DNA of 64,000 nt from Neisseriales bacterium (GTDB taxonomy: Bacteria; Pseudomonadota; Gammaproteobacteria; Burkholderiales; UBA11063), in the NCBI GenBank assembly GCA_008017155.1, contig SSGX01000038.1:1-64000 (forward strand). The letters are read 5' to 3'. Shown one piece after another: positions 1-8,240 of the stretch. The position numbers and the translations under genes are program-made. The notes below the pieces were generated by a model that worked only from the letters and a program-made list of their open reading frames with translations, did not search any database and was not told where the DNA came from. How positions within the stretch are numbered: position 1 is the stretch's first letter; each line of letters starts with the position of its first letter.

Positions 1-176
1 ATATTTACATTGAACGCTTTTGGCGGTCAATTAAATATGAAGCTATTTACTTAAATGAGTATAGTGATTATAATGAACTTTACTGTGGGATTAGGAATTA
101 TATCCTATTTTATAATACTAAACGACCACATCAGGCATTAAATTATAAAACTCCGCAAATGATTTATTTTGCGTAA
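1..176 (+). CDS. IS3-family transposase (OrfB), C-terminal fragment
   Basis: This is the last 57 residues of an integrase-core (rve) transposase whose 5' part lies outside the window; codons begin at base 3 and the stop is taa at 174-176. The translation contains ERFWRSIKYE, where the first Glu fits the third catalytic residue of the DDE triad and the Lys seven residues later is the usual partner. The C-terminal signature FYNTKRPHQALNYKTP is typical of IS3-family OrfB proteins. The visible part has no frameshift or internal stop, so the copy may be intact. The exact IS3 subgroup cannot be decided from this fragment. Confidence 0.8.
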   Translation, partial: IYIERFWRSIKYEAIYLNEYSDYNELYCGIRNYILFYNTKRPHQALNYKTPQMIYFA

Positions 177-248
177 AATTTGGGTACTATGGCTAATTGG
201 GAAGACTCTCTTAAAAAATGTGAAAATTGGTCTAGACAAATGGGGTCA
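1..248 (+). mobile_element. Right end of an IS3-family insertion sequence
   Basis: The first 248 bases look like the 3' end of an IS3-type element: the C-terminus of its DDE transposase, a short non-coding tail, and a probable right terminal inverted repeat ending in ggggtca at 242-248. Read from the outside, that end starts TGACCCC, which suits IS3-family ends. The left end lies outside the window, so the inverted repeat pairing and any target-site duplication cannot be verified. The element sits about 130 bases upstream of putA and reads towards it. Confidence 0.6.
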
Positions 249-304
249 CTTTATTCTATTAGTCAAACTCCAACCTTTCAGTAACATCAATCCTTTTGTA
301 ATTT

Positions 305-337
305 GTTGTAATCCAATTCTGCCACCCGTAGTATAAT
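305..337 (+). promoter_or_regulatory. Candidate putA promoter
   Basis: A perfect TATAAT at 332-337 lies about 40 bases before the putA start. The best upstream candidate, TTGTAA at 305-310, is too far away (21-base spacer) for an ideal sigma70 promoter, so only the -10 is convincing. A GAAGGG ribosome binding site follows at about 364-369. The site lies between the IS end and putA, so transcription entering from the IS could also contribute. Confidence 0.35.
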
Positions 338-375
338 AATCTGTTATGTGTGTAACTATAAATGAAGGGTAATTT

Positions 376-3300
376 ATGTTTAATCTAGCAGTTAGACCAC
401 AAACCGACCTTAAGACAAAGATTACAGAGAAATATCGCGATAATGAACAAAAATGCTTGGACAATTTGATTGAAATTCTGGATTGGGATGTAAATAAAGA
501 AGAGCAAATAAGGCAACTTGCTACAAGTATGATAGAAAAAGTTCGGAATAACCGAATTAAAGGTAATGGTGTTGATGCCCTAATGCAGGAATTTAAGCTA
601 TCAACTGCCGAAGGTATTGCGCTTATGTGTCTGGCAGAAAGCCTATTGCGTATCCCGGATACATATACTCAAAATAAACTAATTAAAGACAAGATTGCCA
701 CCGGAGACTGGAAAAGTCATACCAAGAGTGGCAGTTTTTTTGTAAATGCCGCAAGCTGGGGCTTAACCCTGACTGGTAAACTAGTTAAAGCGGATAGTGA
801 TGCAAAACTAACTGCAGCCTTGGTGAAAGTTGTTGGCAAATGGGGTGAACCTATTATTCGTAAAGCAATGGGAACAGCAGTTCGCTTCATGGGTAACCAA
901 TTTGTTATGGGTGAGACGATTGAATCTGCACTTAAAGCAGCTACAGCCAAAGAAGCTAAAGGATATCAGTTTTCATTTGATATGCTTGGTGAAGCAGCGC
1001 TTACCGATGAAGATGCACAAAAATACATGCAAAGCTACATTGATGCCATTCACTCAGTAGGTAAGGCAAATGCTGGACGTGGGATCAAAGAAGGTCCTGG
1101 GATTTCGGTTAAATTATCGGCAATTCATCCACGTTATGTTCGTGCGCAGCGTGAACGTGTAATGAACGAATTATTTCCACGCCTAAAACACTTATATTTA
1201 TTAGCCAAACAATATCAAATCGCTCTATTTATTGATGCCGAAGAAACTGATCGACTAGAAATTTCCCTAGATTTATTAGAAAAATTGGTTACCGATCCAG
1301 ATATGGCTGGATTTAAAGGAATTGGTTTTGTAATTCAGGCATATCAGCGCCGCGCGCCTCATGTTATTGATTATGTGATTGATCTTGCTCGCCGTGCCAA
1401 TGCACGTATTATGGTTCGTCTAGTTAAAGGTGCTTACTGGGATAGTGAAGTAAAACGCGCTCAAGTAGATGGTCAGGCAGATTATCCGGTTTATACGCGT
1501 AAATTCTATACTGATCTTTCTTACCTTGCTTGTGCTAAAAAACTTTTGTCGGCTCAAGATGCGATATATCCAGCATTTGCCACTCATAATGCATATAGTT
1601 TAGCAGCAATACACACTATAGCTGATGGTCGTGAATTTGAATTCCAGTGTCTATATGGAATGGGTGAGACACTTTATGACAATGTAGTTGGTAAGGATAA
1701 TTTGGGTGTAATTTGTCGTGTCTATGCACCTGTTGGAACTTATGAAACACTACTTGCATATCTAGTACGCCGCTTACTTGAAAATGGTGCTAATTCATCA
1801 TTCGTGCATCAATTGGTTGACCCGTCGATTCCGGTTAGTGAATTAGTGGTAAATCCTCTTGATCTGACACTTAAAGCACATAAAGAATCTAATCCATTCT
1901 TTAAAAAACCTGCGGATATTTATCCTGGTGGAAGAATTAATTCTAAAGGATTAGACCTTTCAGATGAGCTACAGTTAGCTACGCTAGATAAAGAATTAAA
2001 CAAATTTATTGCCAATAAATATCAGGCTTATCCATTACTTGATGGCTATAAAATCAGTGATCGCGAAACAAAAACAGTGCGTAACCCAGCTAAACAAGCG
2101 GATATTGTCGGCGAAGTAAAACTTGCCAATAGTGATGAACTGGATGTTGCAGTTAGTAATGCGGTAAAAGCCTTCCCTAATTGGTCAACTACATCACCAC
2201 AAGAAAGGGCAGCAAAAATAGTTAAATTTGCTGATCTGATGGAAGAAAACTACTACGAAGTACTGAATATTGTAATTCGTGAAGCTGGTAAAACGCTAAG
2301 TAATGCAATTGCTGAAATTCGTGAAGCAGTTGATTTTTGCCGTTATTACGCAGCCCAAGTAACAAATGAATTTAGCAATGAAACACATAAGGCATTAGGT
2401 CCAGTAGTGTGTATTAGCCCATGGAATTTCCCGTTAGCAATTTTTGTTGGCGAAGTGGTAAGTAGTCTTGCAGCTGGAAATACAGTAATTGCTAAACCAT
2501 CGGCACAGACTAATCTGATTGCATTTTATGCTGTTGAATTAATGCATAAAGCAGGTATTCCAACAGGTGCAATCCAGTTAATGCCAGGTAGTGGAAGCAC
2601 TATTGGTAATGAATTAACTAAAGATCCACGCATCAAGGCGGTAATTTTTACTGGTTCAACCGAAGTTGCCCAGACGATCAATCAGAATCTGGCGGCCAAA
2701 GCCGATGCTGCTGTCTTGATTGCTGAAACTGGTGGACAAAATGCGATGATTGTTGATTCAACTGCACTACCAGAACAAGTCGTTCTTGATGTGGTTTCAT
2801 CAGGTTTTGACAGTGCTGGTCAACGCTGTTCTGCCCTTCGGGTATTATATCTACAGGCAGATATTGCAGATAAAACCATCAAAATGCTAAAAGGTGCGAT
2901 GGATGAATTACGAGTTGGTAATCCAAGTAGTCTAAATACGGATGTAGGTCCAGTAATTGATACCAAAGCGCAAAAAGTTTTACTTGATCATATTGAATCA
3001 TTGCGTCATAAGGCAAGGATGATGTATCAAGCAAAACTACAACCTGAATGTGAAGATGGAATTTTTGTTGCGCCAACAGTATTTGAAATTGGTTCAATTA
3101 AGGAATTAAAGCGCGAAGTCTTTGGTCCGGTTATTCACATCATCCGTTTTGCTGGTGAAGATTTGGATAAAGTAATTGCCGAAATTAATAGTAGTGGTTA
3201 TGGTTTAACTCAAGGGGTACATAGCCGTCTTGAAGATACTGCTGCCAAAGTATATAATAATATCAAAGCTGGTAATATTTATATCAACCGCAATACCGTT

Positions 3301-4002
3301 GGTGCTGTAGTTGGGGTTCAGCCATTTGGTGGTGAAGGTCTATCAGGAACTGGACCTAAAGCTGGTGGACCATTGTATTTATACCGCCTTGTAAATACAG
3401 AAGCTCTGCCAAAACTAGATGCCAGCAAAAAAGAGGTAGATTTTAGAACTCTTGATCGTTTTGTAAATAGTCTTGGACAATTGCAGCTTGGTCAACAGGA
3501 TATAACTGAACTACTAGCTGTATCAAGTAAATTGAAAGAACACTCGCCATTAGCCGATCATATTGAATTGCCGGGTCCAACAGGGGAACGGAACTTTATG
3601 TTATTTGCACCACGTGGCTATGTGGCGTGCGTTGCTGATAGTTTACGTGGCTACTGTGAGCAGATTATTCATGCCCTAGCTACTGGTAATCAGGTGGTTA
3701 TGGTAAAAGATGGTACAAACGATGTACTTGCTCGCTATTTACCAAAACAATCGTATTTTACCAGTGAGTTTGCTAAAGTAGATATGCTTCATGCCTTACT
3801 AATTAGTAAGGGACATCCGAATCTTGCTAAAATTCGCAATGAATTAGCCAAACGTGATAGTTTATTAACTCATGTACTTGAAGAATTACCACAAGGTGGA
3901 TACAATATCCATCTACTAGTAACCGAACGTACAGTTAGTAATAATATCACTGCAACGGGTGGTAACGTTCAGCTGATGAGTATAGATGATAGGGTTGAGT
4001 AG
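376..4002 (+). CDS. putA: Bifunctional proline dehydrogenase / glutamate-semialdehyde dehydrogenase PutA
   Basis: PutA oxidises proline to pyrroline-5-carboxylate with FAD and then to glutamate with NAD+, acting at the inner face of the cytoplasmic membrane. The 1208-residue protein has a PRODH barrel (GPGISVKLSAIHPRY near 240; RRLLENGANSSFVHQ near 466) followed by an aldehyde dehydrogenase domain (SPWNFPLA). Catalytic residues are Glu784 (AETGGQN) and Cys818 (GQRCSALR), 34 apart as in E. coli PutA. The N-terminus begins close to the PRODH arm and lacks the ribbon-helix-helix DNA-binding domain of E. coli PutA, so it should not repress its own gene. About 150 residues follow the ALDH domain, as in longer PutA types. 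It is a single-gene unit with its own promoter and terminator. Confidence 0.95.
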   Translation: MFNLAVRPQTDLKTKITEKYRDNEQKCLDNLIEILDWDVNKEEQIRQLATSMIEKVRNNRIKGNGVDALMQEFKLSTAEGIALMCLAESLLRIPDTYTQNKLIKDKIATGDWKSHTKSGSFFVNAASWGLTLTGKLVKADSDAKLTAALVKVVGKWGEPIIRKAMGTAVRFMGNQFVMGETIESALKAATAKEAKGYQFSFDMLGEAALTDEDAQKYMQSYIDAIHSVGKANAGRGIKEGPGISVKLSAIHPRYVRAQRERVMNELFPRLKHLYLLAKQYQIALFIDAEETDRLEISLDLLEKLVTDPDMAGFKGIGFVIQAYQRRAPHVIDYVIDLARRANARIMVRLVKGAYWDSEVKRAQVDGQADYPVYTRKFYTDLSYLACAKKLLSAQDAIYPAFATHNAYSLAAIHTIADGREFEFQCLYGMGETLYDNVVGKDNLGVICRVYAPVGTYETLLAYLVRRLLENGANSSFVHQLVDPSIPVSELVVNPLDLTLKAHKESNPFFKKPADIYPGGRINSKGLDLSDELQLATLDKELNKFIANKYQAYPLLDGYKISDRETKTVRNPAKQADIVGEVKLANSDELDVAVSNAVKAFPNWSTTSPQERAAKIVKFADLMEENYYEVLNIVIREAGKTLSNAIAEIREAVDFCRYYAAQVTNEFSNETHKALGPVVCISPWNFPLAIFVGEVVSSLAAGNTVIAKPSAQTNLIAFYAVELMHKAGIPTGAIQLMPGSGSTIGNELTKDPRIKAVIFTGSTEVAQTINQNLAAKADAAVLIAETGGQNAMIVDSTALPEQVVLDVVSSGFDSAGQRCSALRVLYLQADIADKTIKMLKGAMDELRVGNPSSLNTDVGPVIDTKAQKVLLDHIESLRHKARMMYQAKLQPECEDGIFVAPTVFEIGSIKELKREVFGPVIHIIRFAGEDLDKVIAEINSSGYGLTQGVHSRLEDTAAKVYNNIKAGNIYINRNTVGAVVGVQPFGGEGLSGTGPKAGGPLYLYRLVNTEALPKLDASKKEVDFRTLDRFVNSLGQLQLGQQDITELLAVSSKLKEHSPLADHIELPGPTGERNFMLFAPRGYVACVADSLRGYCEQIIHALATGNQVVMVKDGTNDVLARYLPKQSYFTSEFAKVDMLHALLISKGHPNLAKIRNELAKRDSLLTHVLEELPQGGYNIHLLVTERTVSNNITATGGNVQLMSIDDRVE

Positions 4003-4005
4003 ATG

Positions 4006-4035
4006 AAAAAGGCTGGTTAAAATAACCAGCTTTTT
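4006..4035 (+). terminator. Rho-independent terminator of putA
   Basis: A perfect 8-bp stem, GCTGGTTA pairing with TAACCAGC around an AAA loop, is preceded by AAAAA and followed by TTTTT, starting a few bases after the putA stop. Confidence 0.85.
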
Positions 4036-4063
4036 GTCTATCTTTATTTTTAGTATAATGCAA

Positions 4064-4174
4064 GGGTTTATAGGTAAGCTATTTGCAGATAAGGATTATA
4101 TAGTAGCGCACAAGCTGTCAAGATCATTATCAGAGTTGGGCGTTATCTTAATTACTCAATAAAAGAATAACATG
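4064..4174 (+). pseudogene. Remnant of an IS982-like transposase
   Basis: One frame reads GFIGKLFADKDYI, then LSRSLSELGVILITQ, an in-frame stop, and KNNM. This resembles the conserved segment of IS982-family (IS4-like DDE) transposases that runs GKLFADKGYI, then LITKxRKNMK. Only about 37 codons survive, with a stop inside, so it is a dead fragment. It touches the IS630-like remnant on the opposite strand. The family assignment rests on recognising this motif and should be tested by a translated search. Confidence 0.5.
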
Positions 4175-4535
4175 ATCAATAGGTTATCAGATTGGGGTGC
4201 TAATATGTCCTTAGCGCCCACCAATACATCTACACCGCATTTAGAATAACTATGAATTCTTGACATATCAAGTGTATGATCTGATTCATCCAAGGAATAA
4301 ATTGGGACATTGGCTTTCTTATATTCAGCTATTCTAGCTCTAAATAACATTTGCTTTTCTCTGTATGCCTTGGGATGTCTTGGTTTTTTTGTAGCGTACT
4401 TTAGCCTAATGGCAATTTACCTTGTATCCAGTTCTAAATTGTTCTTGTACTTAAATCGTATTTATCCGCTAATTTCTGGATGCTTAGTAACTCTTTTTAC
4501 TTCGAGATTTTATAGAGTGAAGTTGTACTTGATTC
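4156..4535 (-). pseudogene. Remnant of an IS630-family transposase
   Basis: Read on the minus strand, about 4500-4400 encodes an HTH-like stretch (KELLSIQKLADKYDLSTRTI, a stop, then NWIQGKLPLG). After a frame change it continues as LKYATKKPRHPKAYREKQ and MLFRARIAEYKKANVPIYS, then LDESDHTLDMSRIHSYSK. This follows the order of IS630-family (ISSod10-like) transposases, including the HPKA linker and the DES motif. At least two stops and one frame change, an apparently missing segment between HTH and catalytic core, and a truncated C-terminus make it a pseudogene. Only 4156-4350 is an uninterrupted frame. This and the neighbouring remnant account for most of the 586-base gap between putA and the GntR gene. 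Confidence 0.7.
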
Positions 4536-4588
4536 TTTGAGGGTCAGTATTATAGTTCTTTTATGGTGAGCTCGCTATAAGATAGATT

Positions 4589-5269
4589 TTAACTGATAAT
4601 CTTGTTATTGGATAGAGTTTTTGTGATCTGTTCAATCCCTTTTGTCAAATGTCGATATAATAATTCAGTTGCCTGATCTGTTTTTCGATTAATACATAAT
4701 TTGGCAAGAGCTGCATGTTCGGCATGGCTTGGCTTAATTTGCCGATTTAAATTTCCAATATTAGCCAAATTGGTTAGCCAGTCTTTAAATTCTTCACATT
4801 CATTTCTTATTTTCCAAAGCGCAGGTGAGTTGGCTGTTGCCAAAAGTTTATTATGAAATTCACTATTTAGTTGCGCCCAGTATTCATATTGTACTAGTGT
4901 ATCATTACTTTCAACCTTAGATAGGCTATATAAACTAGCCATTATCTGGGCTTCCCATTCGGTAGTGCCGAAATTGATTGCATCTTTTAAGAGTAAACAT
5001 TCAATTTTGGCATGAGCCATAAGACCGTCTCTAACTTCTTCTAACGATAAGGAACTAACCCTGAATCCGGTTTTATCTTTTAATTCTACTAAGTAGGTAT
5101 TGGCAAGCCTTGCCAGAGCTTCGCGAATTGGACTCATCCCGACACCAAGTAATTCTTTTAGGTATTCACCTTTTAGTTTTTCCCCGGGCTTTAATTGTCC
5201 GCTTATGATCAAATGGCGAATTTGATTAAAACAGTTGCTGGCAAGAGTAGTTTGTTTGGTCATTGTCAA
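4589..5269 (-). CDS. GntR-family transcriptional regulator, FCD (FadR/CsiR-like) subfamily
   Basis: A DNA-binding regulator of 226 residues. The N-terminal winged helix spans about 8-75 (GQLKPGEKLKGEYLKELLGV, then MSPIREALARL). A helical FCD ligand-binding domain spans about 80-215, with His residues in EFHNKLL, PSHAEHAAL and LYRHL placed like the metal-binding histidines of FCD proteins. Segment order and wording (EWEAQIMASLYSLSKVE) resemble E. coli CsiR more than FadR. It is divergent from the biotin operon across a 164-base gap, which makes that operon a natural candidate target. The alphaproteobacterial biotin repressor BioR is also a GntR protein. The ligand is unknown. Confidence 0.85.
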   Translation of the reverse strand: MTMTKQTTLASNCFNQIRHLIISGQLKPGEKLKGEYLKELLGVGMSPIREALARLANTYLVELKDKTGFRVSSLSLEEVRDGLMAHAKIECLLLKDAINFGTTEWEAQIMASLYSLSKVESNDTLVQYEYWAQLNSEFHNKLLATANSPALWKIRNECEEFKDWLTNLANIGNLNRQIKPSHAEHAALAKLCINRKTDQATELLYRHLTKGIEQITKTLSNNKIIS

Positions 5270-5293
5270 ATTTTATAAAATTTATATATTTAT

Positions 5294-5348
5294 CGCTAAA
5301 ATGATTTATTTTCGTTAATGATTTCGCATTATTGTACTATTTTTAGCG
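5294..5348. promoter_or_regulatory. Inverted repeat in the gntR-bioB divergent region
   Basis: CGCTAAAA at 5294-5301 and its exact complement TTTTAGCG at 5341-5348 flank 39 bases in the very AT-rich gap between the GntR gene and bioB. Such a pair could be two half-sites or an operator, but 8-base matches occur by chance in such sequence. No perfect match to the BioR consensus TTATMKATAA was seen; the closest is TTATATATTT at 5282-5291 (8 of 10). Confidence 0.25.
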
Positions 5349-5433
5349 TAATATGGCGAATTAATTAAAATTATATTATACATATTTTATAAAAAATAGT
5401 AGATATTCGAAAATTTGTGAGGTTTATTGCTTG

Positions 5434-6375
5434 ATGAAAAATTTGAAAGATGAAATAACTGCAGTATATACTAAGCCGTTACTTGAACTGGTAGCTACAG
5501 CCTATAAAATTCATGGTGAAAATTTTGCTACTGATATCGAAATGTGTGAACTGATAAGTGTCAAAACTGGTGGCTGTCCAGAAGATTGTGGCTATTGCGC
5601 GCAAAGTATCAAATATTCAACGGCAGTTGAAAATAATCCATTATTACCACTAGAAATAATCAAAAGTCGAATTGAAGAGGCAAAAGCTAACGGTGCTAGC
5701 CGGGTTTGTCTTGGGGCTGGTTATCGGAGTCCGAATCAGCGCGCGCTTGATACAGTTATTGAATACGTAAAGCTTATCAAGGAAAATGGGCTTGAAGCTT
5801 GTGCTACTCTTGGTGGGCTTAATGAAACTCAGGCGCAAGAACTGAAACTAGCTGGGCTTGATTACTATAACCATAATATCGATACTTCACCGGAGTATTA
5901 TTCTGAAGTGGTTTCTACCCGAAGTTTTAATGATCGTTTGGCTACCATAGAGAATGTTGCTAAGGCAGGGCTTAAAGTTTGTTGTGGTGGGATAATCGGG
6001 ATGGGCGAATCGCGCGCAGATCGAATTAGCTTTATTGCTGCATTATTAAATATGCCTGCGTTACCCGATTCTATCCCGGTTAATTGTTTGGTCCCAGTTG
6101 ATGGTACGCCATTAGCTTCCAAAGCAAATCCTGATAAGATTGAGCTGATTCGTCTAATTGCTACACTTAGAATTTATTTTCCGCTAACCCGAATTCGCCT
6201 ATCTGCTGGGCGCAATAAACTTTCTGAAACTGAACAGGCATTTTGTTTTATGGCTGGTGCTAATTCAATTTTCTGTGGCGAGAAATTGTTGACTACCCCA
6301 AATATTAGCCAGAGTAAAGACCAGCTGCTTTTTGCCAAACTTGGATTAAATAATGCTAGCACCAGCGTGGAATAG
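5434..6375 (+). CDS. bioB: Biotin synthase BioB
   Basis: Radical-SAM enzyme that inserts sulfur into dethiobiotin, the last step of biotin synthesis. The signature GCPEDCGYCAQS near residue 48 carries the three cysteines (CxxxCxxC) of the radical-SAM [4Fe-4S] cluster, and GGIIGMGES and NCLVPVDGTPL are further BioB signatures. Length (313 residues) is normal. A GTGAGG ribosome site lies at 5417-5422. ATG 5434 is chosen, but an in-frame TTG at 5431 has better spacing and cannot be excluded. It heads a six-gene biotin operon and overlaps bioF by 23 bases. Confidence 0.95.
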   Translation: MKNLKDEITAVYTKPLLELVATAYKIHGENFATDIEMCELISVKTGGCPEDCGYCAQSIKYSTAVENNPLLPLEIIKSRIEEAKANGASRVCLGAGYRSPNQRALDTVIEYVKLIKENGLEACATLGGLNETQAQELKLAGLDYYNHNIDTSPEYYSEVVSTRSFNDRLATIENVAKAGLKVCCGGIIGMGESRADRISFIAALLNMPALPDSIPVNCLVPVDGTPLASKANPDKIELIRLIATLRIYFPLTRIRLSAGRNKLSETEQAFCFMAGANSIFCGEKLLTTPNISQSKDQLLFAKLGLNNASTSVE

Positions 6376-7546
6376 GCAGATAGACGAGGCAATCAATAAG
6401 TTGCCATTAATTCGTAACCGTTATCCACGTAGCGGTTCAAGCTCTAATAAGGTTATAGTTCGTGAAGGGCAAAGCTATCATAATTTTATTAGCAATGATT
6501 ATCTTGGTTTAAGTACGCATCCACAATTAAAACAAGCATTCAAAATAGCCTGTGATGATTATGGTATCGGGAGTACTGGTGCCGCCAGTCTTAGTGGCTA
6601 TACTGAAGCTCAATATATTCTAGAAAAAAATCTAGCACAATGGCTGCAATTGGAAGATATTTTATTTATGAATAGTGGCTTTAGCCTGAATAGTTCATTA
6701 TATAAGCCATTGTCTAATGCTAATACTATGATCTGGCTTGATAAAAATTGTCATGCTTCCCATATTGATGGTGTACTTGCTAGTAAATCGCGTTTTGCAC
6801 GCTTTGATGGTGATAATATTACTGATTTGCGGAGTAAAATTTCTAGGTTGCCGGATTTACTTCATTTGGTGATTAGTGAAGGTGTCTTTAGTATGGATGG
6901 TAGCTCAGACTATTTGGCAGATTTGATTCAGCTTCGGAAAGACTTTCAAGATCAGCTGCTTTTAGTGATCGATGACGCGCATGGAGTTGGTGTTATTGGT
7001 GAGAATGGTTTTGGGCAGATTGAAGAAACAGCATTTTTGCCGAAGGATATTGATTTATATATTGGCACATTAGGTAAAGCTTTTGCTACGCATGGAGCAT
7101 TTATTGGCGGAAATAGGCAGATTATTGATTATCTACGGCAAAGTATTCGTGCCCAGATTTATACTACTTGCTTGCCTCCGGCTATTCATGCTGCAAGTAA
7201 TGCAGCCCTTTCTATCATAAAGAGTGCAGAAGGGGTTAAATTACGCCAGAAACTACTAGCAAACATTGGTTTCTTCAAAACCCAAACAAAAAATCTGAGT
7301 ATCCAATTAATGTATCGTGAAATAAATCATTCGCCAATCCAATTGATCGGTGGCTATTCACTTGCGCAATTATCTTATCTGGCAAAATATTTGCAGGATA
7401 AAAAGATTCTTGCCGGATTTATCCGTTATCCGACAGTAGCAAAAAATAGCCCACGTATCAGACTATCTTTACTTGCTACTCATACTCTCGATGATATATC
7501 TAGCTTATGTTATGAAATACAGCAAGGCTTATTATATGCCAGCTAA
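6353..7546 (+). CDS. bioF: 8-amino-7-oxononanoate synthase BioF
   Basis: PLP enzyme that condenses pimeloyl-ACP with alanine to give 8-amino-7-oxononanoate (KAPA). The 397-residue protein shows the alpha-oxoamine synthase pattern: NDYLGLSTHP near 50, GSTGAASLSGYT, SEGVFSMDG, DDAHGVG, and the PLP lysine Lys242 in TLGKAFATHGAF. The start ATG lies inside the bioB 3' end, so the two genes are likely translationally coupled; bioH begins before its stop. The C-terminal half (about 300-397) looks somewhat divergent but keeps the expected length. Confidence 0.93.
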   Translation: MLAPAWNRQIDEAINKLPLIRNRYPRSGSSSNKVIVREGQSYHNFISNDYLGLSTHPQLKQAFKIACDDYGIGSTGAASLSGYTEAQYILEKNLAQWLQLEDILFMNSGFSLNSSLYKPLSNANTMIWLDKNCHASHIDGVLASKSRFARFDGDNITDLRSKISRLPDLLHLVISEGVFSMDGSSDYLADLIQLRKDFQDQLLLVIDDAHGVGVIGENGFGQIEETAFLPKDIDLYIGTLGKAFATHGAFIGGNRQIIDYLRQSIRAQIYTTCLPPAIHAASNAALSIIKSAEGVKLRQKLLANIGFFKTQTKNLSIQLMYREINHSPIQLIGGYSLAQLSYLAKYLQDKKILAGFIRYPTVAKNSPRIRLSLLATHTLDDISSLCYEIQQGLLYAS

Positions 7547-8240
7547 TGAACTAAAATTACTTTTGATCGGGGGATTTGGCTTTAATGAGCTACCATTAAA
7601 GGGAATTAGCGAATTATTTGGCGAATATAGGTTTATTGATATTAATCAGTTTAGCGAGAACTATACTCTTGAGATGATGGCTGATAAACTAATTCAAATT
7701 CAATCACAATATATGGGAAATTATATCGTTGCTTTCTCAATGGGTGGACTGCTAGTATTAAAAGCAATGGAATTATCCGGGATGCCGTTAGCAGATACAG
7801 TAATTTTACTGAATAGCAATCCCTGCTTCATGACAAAAGAAAATTGGCAGGGAGTTAGTCACCAAGATTATGAATCGCTACTTACTCGTTTATCTAGCTC
7901 TTCATTTGATAGTTTTATGACTTATTTATCAAGGTTTTTTGCTTATCCATACCCAATTAGCAAGGAAGTGGATTACAAAAAATGGTGGGGAAATACCAAT
8001 CATAAACGCCTGTTAAATCTGTTATCCATATTTGTGGCAACTGATTTACGTGAAAAATGTGCAAAGTTTATTGAGCAAATCACCTGGATAAACTCTAGTG
8101 ACGATGCTCTGGTAAAAATGAATCAATCATGCCATAATTCATTTACCTTAGCTAACTCAAGTCATTTGCTATTCGATAAGCATCAACTTAATCAACTCTT
8201 TAATAAGCATATCCTGAATTTGAAAGATAATAATGGCTAA
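7536..8240 (+). CDS. bioH: Pimeloyl-ACP methyl ester esterase BioH
   Basis: An alpha/beta hydrolase that would cleave the methyl ester of pimeloyl-ACP so that BioF can use it. The start is set at ATG 7536, 11 bases before the bioF stop. A longer open frame back to 7473 would run deep into bioF and precede the natural N-terminus (LKLLLIGGFGFNEL). The nucleophile is Ser68 in AFSMGG, with likely acid and base in SSDDALVK and NSSHLLF. The segment LNSNPCFMTKENWQG resembles the SSPCF..DEWPG region of E. coli BioH. Position between bioF and bioC supports BioH over the other pimeloyl esterases (BioG, BioJ, BioV), although overall divergence is high. Confidence 0.85.
   Translation: MPANELKLLLIGGFGFNELPLKGISELFGEYRFIDINQFSENYTLEMMADKLIQIQSQYMGNYIVAFSMGGLLVLKAMELSGMPLADTVILLNSNPCFMTKENWQGVSHQDYESLLTRLSSSSFDSFMTYLSRFFAYPYPISKEVDYKKWWGNTNHKRLLNLLSIFVATDLREKCAKFIEQITWINSSDDALVKMNQSCHNSFTLANSSHLLFDKHQLNQLFNKHILNLKDNNG

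Noticed and set aside
7473-7535. Longer BioH frame starting inside bioF
   Set aside because: The extra residues lie in the bioF coding region and precede the normal hydrolase N-terminus.
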